Positions 1 through 5,982 of a DNA stretch of 8,566 bases are shown here, one piece after another; within the stretch, counting starts at the first letter, position 1; every line of letters begins with the position of its first letter. The notes below the pieces were generated by a model. It did not search any database and was not told the origin of the DNA. It saw only the letters and a list, made by a program, of their open reading frames with translations. The DNA lies in NCBI GenBank assembly GCA_022361535.1, contig JAKSAU010000082.1, forward strand, positions 1-8,566. Direction: 5' to 3'. The stretch is from Desulfobacterales bacterium (GTDB lineage Bacteria > Desulfobacterota > Desulfobacteria > Desulfobacterales > Desulfobacteraceae). The position numbers and the translations under genes are program-made.

Positions 1-217
<217 letters not shown>

Positions 218-344
218 CTTTTTTCCACGAATAACTTTAGACGCTTTGATGACGCATGAGATTTACTACAACAGATTAATAAATTTGGACTCCGGCAACA
301 TGTAGATTGACAGTATTCTGAAGTTGCAGGTCCGCCCAATTTAA
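218..344 (+). other. 23S-5S internal transcribed spacer
   Basis: About 127 nt separate the two rRNAs. I see no tRNA cloverleaf and no open frame of note. It presumably carries the RNase processing stems of the rRNA precursor, which I could not fold reliably. Confidence 0.8.
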
Positions 345-460
345 TCTGGTGGCAATGGCAAGGTGGTCACACCCGTACCCATCTCGAACACGGAAGTTAA
401 GCGCCTTAGCGTCGATGGTACTGCATGGGAGACTGTGTGGGAGAGTAGAACGCTGCCGGA
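345..460 (+). rRNA. rrf: 5S ribosomal RNA
   Basis: This is a complete 5S rRNA of about 116 nt. Diagnostic blocks are the CCCATCTCGAACACGGAAGTTAAGC region (near 377), the following AGCG.CGATGGTACTGC (near 408) and GGGAGAGTAGAACGC (near 440). The 5' end TCTGGTGGC pairs with the 3' end GCTGCCGGA as helix I over nine positions, counting G-U pairs, and this fixes both ends to within one or two bases. It lies 128 nt after the 23S end, as expected for the distal part of an rrn operon. Confidence 0.97.
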
Positions 461-470
461 TTATTCTTTA

Positions 471-510
471 AAAGCCCTGATCGTTCATTGAAAACGGTCA
501 GGGCTTTTTT
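471..510 (+). terminator. Intrinsic terminator of the rRNA operon, probably bidirectional
   Basis: AAAGCCCTGATCGTT (471-485) pairs with AACGGTCAGGGCTTT (493-507) over 15 positions with one G-U pair and a 7-nt loop. A run of six T follows (505-510). The stem is also bounded by A residues on its left, so the minus-strand transcript ends in GGGCTTTT. It can therefore also stop the converging hydrolase operon, which ends at 532. Confidence 0.93.
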
Positions 511-531
511 GTTTTAATGAAGCAGGGAAAT

Positions 532-1314
532 TTACATCGTTTGATCAAGTTTTTCATTTACAAATCTCTGAATGGCTAAGTTGACTGCGTCAGGCTGCTC
601 AATGGGAGACAAATGACCTGCATCGACAACTTTTACTATATTTGCTGTGCCGATAGTATCTGCCATAAATTTTCCGTATTTTGACGGGGTTAACTTATCA
701 TCATCCGCCGTAAGAACCATGACTGGAACTTCAATCTCATGAAGACGGTCCATGACGTCAAATGTGTCACACGCTTTAAAATCACTGATCAGGATTGAAG
801 GATTAATACTTTCAAGGTCACTTACCGCTTTCTCGCAGATAGAGGGATCGCTTTTCTCAGAAACTGCAATTAGTTTGAAAGCATCTATATATCCAGTGTA
901 GTTAGTTTCCAGCATTTCAAATATCATGGGCATGACTTTTAGTTTCGCACCGGAATTGATGAGGATTCCGGCAGGGTAGGTCAGTTTACCATCAAGAAGA
1001 AGCGTCAGCACTACAGCACCACCCATACTAAGTCCGCAGGGGATTGGATTAGGTATATTGGCATCACGAATGAAGGATTCTATAGTATCTGCATATTCAG
1101 TTATCGAATTAAGGTTTTTTTTAGAGCTTTTTCCGTGACCGGGTAAGTCAATTGCAACAGTATTTGCCTCTTTTTCAAACCCTTGGAGTTGATGTTCCCA
1201 GAATTCTGCATGACTTCCTGAACCATGAATAAAGAGCAATGTATTTTTAAATGGATCAAGCTGTTGCTGGCCGGCTAAGTATGGATGTCCGTTGATATGG
1301 TTTTCAATGATCAT
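532..1314 (-). CDS. Alpha/beta-fold hydrolase
   Basis: A 260-residue soluble serine hydrolase of the alpha/beta hydrolase superfamily (AB hydrolase_1 type). HGSG (residues 30-33) forms the oxyanion-hole loop after the first core strand. DLPGHG is at 56-61. The nucleophile elbow GLSMGG at 94-99 gives Ser96 as nucleophile, the acid is probably Asp206 in the ADDDKLTP stretch, and His234 in AGHLSPIEQP is the base. No signal peptide is visible, so it acts in the cytoplasm. Length is normal for the family. The start ATG follows AAGGAGA by about 6 nt. It is the last gene of a three-gene minus-strand operon, 15 nt after the small zinc-ribbon-like gene, and presumably shares the control of the ArsR protein at its head. 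Substrate cannot be told; family members include carboxylesterases, lactonases and C-C hydrolases. Confidence 0.9.
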   Translation of the reverse strand: MIIENHINGHPYLAGQQQLDPFKNTLLFIHGSGSHAEFWEHQLQGFEKEANTVAIDLPGHGKSSKKNLNSITEYADTIESFIRDANIPNPIPCGLSMGGAVVLTLLLDGKLTYPAGILINSGAKLKVMPMIFEMLETNYTGYIDAFKLIAVSEKSDPSICEKAVSDLESINPSILISDFKACDTFDVMDRLHEIEVPVMVLTADDDKLTPSKYGKFMADTIGTANIVKVVDAGHLSPIEQPDAVNLAIQRFVNEKLDQTM

Positions 1315-1329
1315 GCGGTTCTCCTTTGA

Positions 1330-1527
1330 TTACCCTATATTATTTAAAAATAACCTGTTCTTTTTGAAATAGCGTTCGCACAGCATGCATTTTCTATGAG
1401 CGGGATCATCAGCTCTAAGGCTTTTGGCCCAACCCGGTTTGTCCTGATTGCAATGCATACATTTGAAAACAGGTTTCATGGGTTCCCCGACTTCAGCACT
1501 TGAGAAATACCAGTTGGTTTCTCTCAT
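1330..1527 (-). CDS. Small CxxC...CxxC protein, probable zinc ribbon, unknown function
   Basis: A 65-residue protein that I do not recognise as a named family. It has two cysteine pairs, C23-M-H-C26 and C47-M-L-C50, spaced like a small zinc-ribbon or rubredoxin-like knuckle. Basic residues follow (RYFKKNR, near 52-58). No signal peptide or membrane segment is visible. The start ATG follows a good GGAGG about 4 nt upstream, which supports real translation despite the small size. It is sandwiched between the ArsR-type repressor (41 nt upstream) and the hydrolase (15 nt downstream), all on one strand, so it is very likely co-transcribed. A role as a metal-binding accessory protein would be a guess. 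Confidence 0.75.
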   Translation of the reverse strand: MRETNWYFSSAEVGEPMKPVFKCMHCNQDKPGWAKSLRADDPAHRKCMLCERYFKKNRLFLNNIG

Positions 1528-1568
1528 AAGACCTCCATTACTTTTAACGTTTAGTATAAAAATTAACT

Positions 1569-1922
1569 TCAGTTTCCACAGGAGTTGTTATAAGCGCAGT
1601 CTTCACAGTCATAGTCATGAGGACACTTTTCAAATGCCTTTCGAAATAAGCCGTCGATCTCTTTTTTAAATTCGTAAAGTTGAATGGTATCAACGGAGTA
1701 ATATACCTTTAACCCCTTTTTATTTTCGTCCAGTAAACCTATATTTTTCAGAACTTTAATATGTTGCGATGCAGCTGGTTGAGTAATATTAAGCTTATTT
1801 GCCACATCTGTGACACAAAGTGTTTCATCAGAATTAGAGGCCAGCATTTTAATAATTTTTAAGCGCTTGTCATCCCCGAATGCTTTAAAAACCTCGGCCA
1901 TTGTAATCAGTCTGTTTCTCAT
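1569..1922 (-). CDS. ArsR-family winged-helix repressor with cysteine-rich C-terminus
   Basis: A 117-residue ArsR/SmtB-type transcriptional regulator. FKAFGDDKRLKIIKML (12-27) is the usual first helix pair. The helix-turn-helix spans about 37-60 (VTDVANKLNI then TQPAASQHIKVLK), and the wing is KKGLKVYYSV (68-77). The tail carries four cysteines, C100, C106, C109 and C115, and Cys36 lies where classical members have their alpha-3 metal-site Cys. It may therefore sense a metal, metalloid, thiol or redox signal; this is inferred. I chose the ATG at 1922, not the upstream ATG at 1961. GGAGG sits at 1926-1930, only 3 nt before it, and the longer frame would begin inside the operator palindrome and add an atypical hydrophobic leader. 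It heads the operon and probably represses it. Confidence 0.88.
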   Translation of the reverse strand: MRNRLITMAEVFKAFGDDKRLKIIKMLASNSDETLCVTDVANKLNITQPAASQHIKVLKNIGLLDENKKGLKVYYSVDTIQLYEFKKEIDGLFRKAFEKCPHDYDCEDCAYNNSCGN

Positions 1923-1937
1923 ACGCCTCCAAATAAA

Positions 1938-1977
1938 AAACATAAGTATATAATTAAACAATTATATACTTATGTTT
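1938..1977. promoter_or_regulatory. Perfect 18-bp inverted repeat, likely operator of the ArsR-type repressor
   Basis: Left arm AAACATAAGTATATAATT (1938-1955) is the exact reverse complement of 1960-1977, with a 4-nt spacer AAAC. It lies directly upstream of the regulator gene and overlaps the probable promoter. ArsR dimers typically bind such AT-rich dyads, so this is the expected autoregulatory operator. No U-run follows, and position and composition argue against a terminator. Confidence 0.8.
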
Positions 1978-1986
1978 GGATGTCAA
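1961..1986 (-). promoter_or_regulatory. Probable promoter of the arsR-type/zinc-ribbon/hydrolase operon
   Basis: On the minus strand a consensus TTGACA (1986-1981) is followed by a consensus TATAAT (1966-1961) inside the palindrome. The spacing is only 14 nt, shorter than the usual 17. At 17 nt the hexamer is AATTGT, a poor match. A start near 1954 would give a ~30-nt leader containing the ribosome site at 1926-1930. Both boxes are seen; use of this exact pair is inferred. Confidence 0.55.
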
Positions 1987-2308
1987 CCTATTTCGAGATA
2001 TGACACCATGGCATATCTTTTTTGGGGTTTGCTTTGGTACTGCTTGTAAGTATCAGGACAGGCCGCAGGTGTGCATGTTCTTCAAAGCTTCCAAGATAAT
2101 AGAACAATTCTTTCGCATAGATAAAAACAGTATTTGGCGTGTCCCGTTAGGGCCTGATTTTGTTTTTAGGCATTCAGATCTGTTTTCTATTCCGAGTTTG
2201 TTTGTGATTCAATCTTAAATGTAGTCAAAGGGATAAGGTAAGCAAAAGAGTTATATTAAAACAGCCTGTTTATTTAAATCTACTCAGTATTTTTTCAGGG
2301 TAGCAGGA
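1978..2308. other. Intergenic region without a convincing gene
   Basis: About 330 bases between the ArsR operon promoter and the end of the TetR gene. The plus strand has an 80-codon frame, but it begins with TTG inside the operator palindrome and has no ribosome site. The minus strand has a 52-codon open stretch (2146 down to 1991) closed by TAG at 1990-1988, with a TAA just before it and no start. Either may be decayed coding sequence, and neither is supported as a gene. No rho-independent terminator of useful strength is visible after the TetR gene. Confidence 0.6.
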
Positions 2309-2953
2309 TCAAGTTTCTAGGCAGTCTCGTAGCAAAGCATGGACCATGGTCCGGCTCCAGTGGAGCAGTCTTTCTCTTTTCATAATGGTTTCATCACCGA
2401 ATTGGTAATACAGCAGACTGCACATTTGGTATAACAGGTGGCCTGATTCTTTTAAGTCTTTAATAGGCAGTTGAGACCCATATCCTTTTAGATATCCTGC
2501 TAAACGTTCTGCAATGATATCTCCATGCTGTCGGTCAAGGCAGATCAAATCCGGTGATGTCTGCATCGCTCTCGATAATTGGTTTTCTGCTCGGTAGCTA
2601 TATAATGTGTTTTCCAAAATTTCCGCTATAAGGCGATCAAAAAAATCTTCACAGGGCATGTTCAAGTAATATTCGGACTCAATCTTATCTATACGGTCTA
2701 CTACCCAATCAAGCCACTTTTGAAATAGTACGTAGATAACAGCCTGTTTGTTAGGAAAATACTGGTAAAGCGAAGCTACAGAGATACCCGCCTCTTTTGC
2801 AATATGATGGGTGGTGACACCTTCTATTCCTTTGGTTTCCAGAAGAATGATAGTCGCATTTAAAATATTTTTAACTCTTTTTTGGGACCGCTTTTGGAAT
2901 GGTCTTTTCCGTGGTTTAATGTAGGAAGGATGTCTTTTTAAATCATTTTTCAT
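2309..2953 (-). CDS. TetR/AcrR-family transcriptional regulator
   Basis: A 214-residue one-component repressor. The N-terminal TetR_N domain (about 24-72) holds the helix-turn-helix VTTHHIAKEAGISVASLYQY at 46-65, followed by FPNKQAVI. This is the highly conserved recognition-helix and helix-4 pattern of the family. The N-terminus is strongly basic (KRHPSYIKPRKRPFQKRSQKR region), useful for DNA contact. The C-terminal part (about 80-214) is helical and family-variable, so the ligand cannot be predicted. The ATG at 2953 is the only start near the conserved domain, although no clear ribosome site precedes it. It is divergent from the serine hydrolase gene across 149 bp, the classical arrangement for a TetR protein that controls its neighbour. 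Local control of both genes is inferred. Confidence 0.92.
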   Translation of the reverse strand: MKNDLKRHPSYIKPRKRPFQKRSQKRVKNILNATIILLETKGIEGVTTHHIAKEAGISVASLYQYFPNKQAVIYVLFQKWLDWVVDRIDKIESEYYLNMPCEDFFDRLIAEILENTLYSYRAENQLSRAMQTSPDLICLDRQHGDIIAERLAGYLKGYGSQLPIKDLKESGHLLYQMCSLLYYQFGDETIMKRERLLHWSRTMVHALLRDCLET

Positions 2954-2977
2954 ACTGTTTTTCTATCATAGTTAATT

Positions 2978-3007
2978 TTTAAATGTAAATAATTGTTTAT
3001 ATTTAAA
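2978..3007. promoter_or_regulatory. Candidate TetR operator, site 1 (imperfect palindrome)
   Basis: TTTAAATGTAAA (2978-2989) faces TTTATATTTAAA (2996-3007) around an axis between 2992 and 2993. All but one of the 12 arm positions pair, and the two innermost bases pair as well. It ends exactly where the -35 box of the serine hydrolase promoter begins. The surroundings are very AT-rich, so part of the symmetry could be chance. Confidence 0.45.
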
Positions 3008-3036
3008 TTGACAGTAATTGGTGTCTTGTATACATT
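3008..3036 (+). promoter_or_regulatory. Probable sigma-70-type promoter of the serine hydrolase gene
   Basis: A consensus TTGACA at 3008-3013 is followed after 17 nt by TACATT (3031-3036, four of six). TATACA at 3029-3034 is an alternative at 15 nt. Transcription would start near 3043, giving a leader of about 60 nt before the ATG at 3103. Confidence 0.55.
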
Positions 3037-3039
3037 TTG

Positions 3040-3059
3040 AAATGTGAATATTTATTTAT
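3040..3059. promoter_or_regulatory. Candidate TetR operator, site 2 (direct repeat of site 1)
   Basis: The 20 bases 3040-3059 match 2981-3000 at 17 of 20 positions, an offset of 59 bp. This copy is less symmetric. It overlaps the expected transcription start of the hydrolase gene, where a bound repressor would block initiation. A separate short dyad ACATTT-TG-AAATGT (3032-3045) overlaps its left edge. Confidence 0.4.
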
Positions 3060-3102
3060 GTTTTATGTTGATTGATTTTTATAGCAACATCGGAGGTTGT
3101 CA

Positions 3103-4341
3103 ATGACACACATCGCCGGTTCGAGAAGTAAGGTAAAAGAGTTGTTTTCTCGGCTACTGAAGATTTTACTCATTTTAATTACCGGCATGGTTTTGATCGG
3201 GGCATTCTACCATAAAGAGCTTTTTAAACTGTACCATGTTGTAACGCTTTTTGAACCGGATAAAATTGCATACAATTTCAGAAGAATGGAGAATTTATTT
3301 GATACTCGCCGGATAAAGAGTTCAGACACCCCCCGGCCATTTGAAATCAATTTGAAACCTCTGCCGGATTCCTTTACCTACAAGAATGAAACTTTAAACA
3401 CCATGCAGTTCCTTGAAGAGACTTGGACTACTGGTCTGATGGTCATTAAAAATGACAAAGTTCGTTATGAGCAGTATTTTCTTGGGAATACTGATAAAGA
3501 TACAAATATTTCTTGGTCCATGGGAAAATCCATTGTATCTGCATTGGTTGGAATTGCATTTCATGAAGGTATCATTGACGATCTGGATAAACCGGTTTCT
3601 GATTATGTGCCGTTGTTAAAACATAGTGGATACAATGGGGTAACGCTTAAAAATGTCCTTCAGATGTCTTCTGGTATCGGGTTTAATGAGGACTATGGTG
3701 ATTTTTATTCGGATATCAATCGCATGAGTCGTACATTCGCCCTGAGCAGACCCCTTGATGATTTTGTGACTTCACTTAAAGCACAGCGGCCTCAAGGAAT
3801 CTTCAACCACTATGTGAGTATGGACACCCAGGTGTTAGGCATGGTGTTGCGGGAAACCACAGGGCAAAGTCTTTCATCCTACTTGGAAGAAAAGATTTGG
3901 CAACCGGCCGGAATGGAGGCTGATGCAACTTGGATCATCGACTCTCAAAAAATGGAAGCAGCTTTCGGCGGACTGAATGTGGTTCTCAGAGACTATGCAA
4001 GGTTTGGACTCCTTTTTCTTGATAATGGTAGATTTGGCAACAACCAGATTGTACCAGCTAAATGGGTTAGGGATTCAGTGACACCGGACGCCCCTCATCT
4101 AATGCCTGGAAAACGATCAAATTCAAGCTGGGTCATGGGATATGGATACCAGTGGTGGATTCCTGAAAATACAGACGGAGATTATTTGGCAATTGGAATA
4201 TACAACCAATACATTTACATTCATCCAAAACACAGAACTGTTGTGGTGAAACTGTCCGCCTACCCGGATTACAATAAGGACGGAGAGGAAAAAACTTTCA
4301 GGAGCATCGAGCTGTTCAGGAAGATCGCCAAGAATATGTAA
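3103..4341 (+). CDS. Membrane-anchored serine hydrolase, class C beta-lactamase/NylB-like
   Basis: A 412-residue protein of the beta-lactamase-related serine hydrolase family (COG1680 type). An N-terminal hydrophobic segment at about 18-36, after a basic start, is an uncleaved anchor or signal, so the catalytic domain should face the periplasm. The active-site SxxK motif is S139-M-G-K142, and the tyrosine motif is Y237-V-S239. The conserved GGLNVVLRDYARFG (289-302) and YGYQWW (347-352) blocks resemble 6-aminohexanoate-dimer hydrolases. The third motif is AIGIYNQ (363-369) and not the KTG of true beta-lactamases, so an esterase or amidase is more likely than antibiotic resistance. The start is ATG 3103, because GGAGG (3092-3096) lies 6 nt before it; the TTG at 3097 abuts that site and is excluded. 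Probably controlled by the divergent TetR protein. Substrate unknown. Confidence 0.88.
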   Translation: MTHIAGSRSKVKELFSRLLKILLILITGMVLIGAFYHKELFKLYHVVTLFEPDKIAYNFRRMENLFDTRRIKSSDTPRPFEINLKPLPDSFTYKNETLNTMQFLEETWTTGLMVIKNDKVRYEQYFLGNTDKDTNISWSMGKSIVSALVGIAFHEGIIDDLDKPVSDYVPLLKHSGYNGVTLKNVLQMSSGIGFNEDYGDFYSDINRMSRTFALSRPLDDFVTSLKAQRPQGIFNHYVSMDTQVLGMVLRETTGQSLSSYLEEKIWQPAGMEADATWIIDSQKMEAAFGGLNVVLRDYARFGLLFLDNGRFGNNQIVPAKWVRDSVTPDAPHLMPGKRSNSSWVMGYGYQWWIPENTDGDYLAIGIYNQYIYIHPKHRTVVVKLSAYPDYNKDGEEKTFRSIELFRKIAKNM

Positions 4342-4497
4342 AACTGCCCGATACTTAGGTTGCTTCCTAAAACATATACTGGCCCAGTCTATAGAAATTT
4401 ACCGCCTTATATGATTTACTTTAAATCATGAGTATATCAAAAGGGATATCCAAGGGGAACGACATTGAATCCATTTATAACCACTTAGAACTTCTTC
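4342..4497. other. Region after the serine hydrolase, no clear gene or terminator
   Basis: Only a weak hairpin TTAGG...CCTAA (4355-4370) without a T-run is seen. A 33-codon frame with ATG at 4428 ends at TGA 4527-4529. It has no ribosome site, but its composition is protein-like (KGNDIESIYNHLELLHDAVK). It may be the out-of-frame front of the decayed gene that follows. Confidence 0.5.
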
Positions 4498-4887
4498 ATG
4501 ATGCCGTCAAATATACCAGATACAAATGAAATAATGTCAGCAGCTGAAACTGGTGGACCCCATTTTCTTGATATTGATTAACATTACCCTTACCCAGATT
4601 ATGGAAATCGTAACATTTTATTCAGTGTGATTTCAAAAGAACGCAACCTTTATTTTAAAGGTACCATGAAGCGTCAAATATTATTTTGGGACGTCTCAAG
4701 ATTACCAAAATTTCCGGACCTCGAATCTCTGAGGCATTTGGACGGTATTTTGATTGATGGTGACTATAATTATGACGCAATTTGTCAATGGTAGAACAAA
4801 ATGGGGCAAATTCATGAAGATTGGATACCTGTCAGTTTCAGCGATCCTCAAATGCAGCGATGGATTTTTCTAACCGAAGAAGAATAA
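4498..4887 (+). pseudogene. Decayed coding region with two in-frame stop codons, family unknown
   Basis: One frame from ATG 4498 (a second ATG is at 4501) to TAA 4885-4887 reads as credible protein for 129 codons but is broken by TAA at 4579-4581 and TAG at 4792-4794. The pieces are 27, 70 and 30 codons long. They are rich in aromatic and acidic residues, for example HYPYPDYGNRNILFSVISK after the first stop, ILIDGDYNYDAICQW before the second, and DPQMQRWIFLTEEE at the end. Single changes from a Tyr codon (TAT or TAC to TAA) and a Trp codon (TGG to TAG) would explain both stops. I do not recognise the family. The true start may lie upstream in another frame (see the frame at 4428), which would add a frameshift. 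Ordinary use of TAA, TAG and TGA as stops is expected here, so recoding is unlikely. Confidence 0.55.
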
Positions 4888-4991
4888 GTATAATTCGTCT
4901 TTACTTGCTGCTTTAAGATAAAAATATGGACTTTTGAAGCTACTGCAGGTAGATAAAGGCATTTGAATCGCCCACGAGCAAGTGGAGAATA

Positions 4992-5036
4992 ATGAAAATG
5001 GAAGGCTTTAACAATTATTCGTACTATGAAAAATAA
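4992..5036 (+). CDS. Possible 14-codon leader peptide overlapping the next gene
   Basis: ATG at 4992, preceded by GGAG at 4984-4987, opens MKMEGFNNYSYYEK and stops with TAA at 5034-5036. It overlaps the start of the cysteine-cluster gene (ATG 5026) in a different frame. That gene lacks its own visible ribosome site, so coupled translation is possible. Short and unsupported by anything else. Confidence 0.25.
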   Translation: MKMEGFNNYSYYEK

Positions 5037-5799
5037 TAAATCAGACCATACAAACACCACTCTTTTGAAAGATGATACTTTTAATTTCGCCTGCAATGAA
5101 AAAATTCCTTGTTTTACACGCTGTTGCAGGAACGCAGACATGCTGCTTTATCCATACGATATTATCCGTTTGAAGAATCATCTTGGCATGACCTCAGATG
5201 AATTCCTGGTCACCCATACGATTACGGCATTCAGGTATAACCCCAATTTTCCAAGTGTAATGCTCAAAATGAGTGACAAAAATGGAAATCCCTGCTCCTT
5301 TTTGTCTGAAAAGGGGTGTTTGGTCTACGAAAACAGACCCTATTCTTGTCGTGCATATCCCTTGGAACCCGCTATCTATGGAGACGGAAAAAACGGATTT
5401 GAAATTTCCTGCAGCCTTGTTCGTCATGATCATTGCCTCGGGCACGGCAAAGGCGAAAACTGGTCACCCGCAAAGTGGATGAACGACCAGGGCATGGATG
5501 TTTACAATGAGCACAATAGTGCATGGGCAAGGGTTGCATCAATGCTGCATAATCAAAAGACCTCCAGTGAAAAAGGGTCTGAGAATCCGGCCATGAATAT
5601 GGCGTTTATGGCCAGTTACAATATGGACACATTTCGAAGGTTCGTTTTTGAAAGCACTTTCTTGAAAAGATTTGATATACCTTCAGACCGTATTGATAAG
5701 GCGGCTGAAGACGAAGTGGCCCTGATGCACTTGGGGTTTGATTGGATCTTAAGTTTTCTTGATGGTCAGAGGCTGATTAAAGAACATCAAAAACCATAA
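5026..5799 (+). CDS. YkgJ-family cysteine-cluster protein
   Basis: A 257-residue cytoplasmic protein of the YkgJ/CxxCxxCC family (PF03692 type), thought to bind zinc or an iron-sulfur centre; no enzymatic function is firmly assigned to the family. The metal-ligand candidates are C23, C29, C33 and C34 (FACNEKIPCFTRCC), then C90, C98 and C108 in the hallmark block PCSFLSEKGCLVYENRPYSC (89-108), which ends CRAYP. Two more cysteines follow at 129 and 137 near HDHCLGHGKG. The C-terminal half (about 145-257) is helical-looking and not diagnostic. The frame is closed upstream by TGA at 4993-4995, so ATG 5026 is the only ATG start. No good ribosome site precedes it; a small SD-led frame (4992-5036) overlaps the start. 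It stands alone between the decayed region and the sensor gene. Confidence 0.9.
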   Translation: MKNNKSDHTNTTLLKDDTFNFACNEKIPCFTRCCRNADMLLYPYDIIRLKNHLGMTSDEFLVTHTITAFRYNPNFPSVMLKMSDKNGNPCSFLSEKGCLVYENRPYSCRAYPLEPAIYGDGKNGFEISCSLVRHDHCLGHGKGENWSPAKWMNDQGMDVYNEHNSAWARVASMLHNQKTSSEKGSENPAMNMAFMASYNMDTFRRFVFESTFLKRFDIPSDRIDKAAEDEVALMHLGFDWILSFLDGQRLIKEHQKP

Positions 5800-5854
5800 G
5801 ATTCATTTGATAAAATCTCGTAGAAGTGACCCGTTACTATAAGATTGTTTGAAT

Positions 5855-5870
5855 TGGCCTGGAAATTGCT
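5855..5870 (+). promoter_or_regulatory. Candidate sigma-54 (RpoN) promoter upstream of the sensor gene
   Basis: TGGCCTGGAAATTGCT carries the -24 element TGGC and the -12 element TTGCT. The invariant GG (5856-5857) and GC (5868-5869) are at the exact 12-nt spacing required by RpoN; the family consensus is TGGCAC-N5-TTGC. Transcription would start near 5881, about 100 nt before the ATG at 5983. I did not identify an enhancer-binding protein site, which would normally lie 80-200 bp upstream, perhaps inside the preceding gene. Confidence 0.6.
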
Positions 5871-5982
5871 TTGACTAACTGGGATCATTAATCAAGAATA
5901 AAGAAAAACGGTCTTGTTTTATTGTCGTAAAAAAGGACCAGAGGAATATTTCAAATGCCATGTGGCGTAAAGGAGTGGAACC

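Noticed and set aside
218..344. tRNA gene in the 23S-5S spacer
   Set aside because: No acceptor/T-arm pattern such as GGTTCGAATCC and no anticodon-arm geometry is seen.
1923..1961. Longer start (ATG 1961) for the ArsR-type protein
   Set aside because: It would place the start within the operator and the -10 box and add an atypical hydrophobic leader; ATG 1922 has GGAGG just upstream and gives the usual length.
1976..2218. 80-codon plus-strand frame after the ArsR promoter
   Set aside because: It starts with TTG inside the operator palindrome, has no ribosome site and reads like no recognisable protein.
2258..2272. AAACA-GCC-TGTTT hairpin as terminator of the TetR gene
   Set aside because: The stem is only 5 bp, AT-rich and not followed by a T-run in the minus-strand sense.
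3097..3102. TTG 3097 as start of the serine hydrolase
   Set aside because: The GGAGG site touches this codon, leaving no spacing; ATG 3103 is 6 nt from it.
5912..5942. GGTCTT...AAGGACC hairpin before the sensor gene
   Set aside because: The arms are short and bulged with a large loop; not strong enough to call a terminator or riboswitch.
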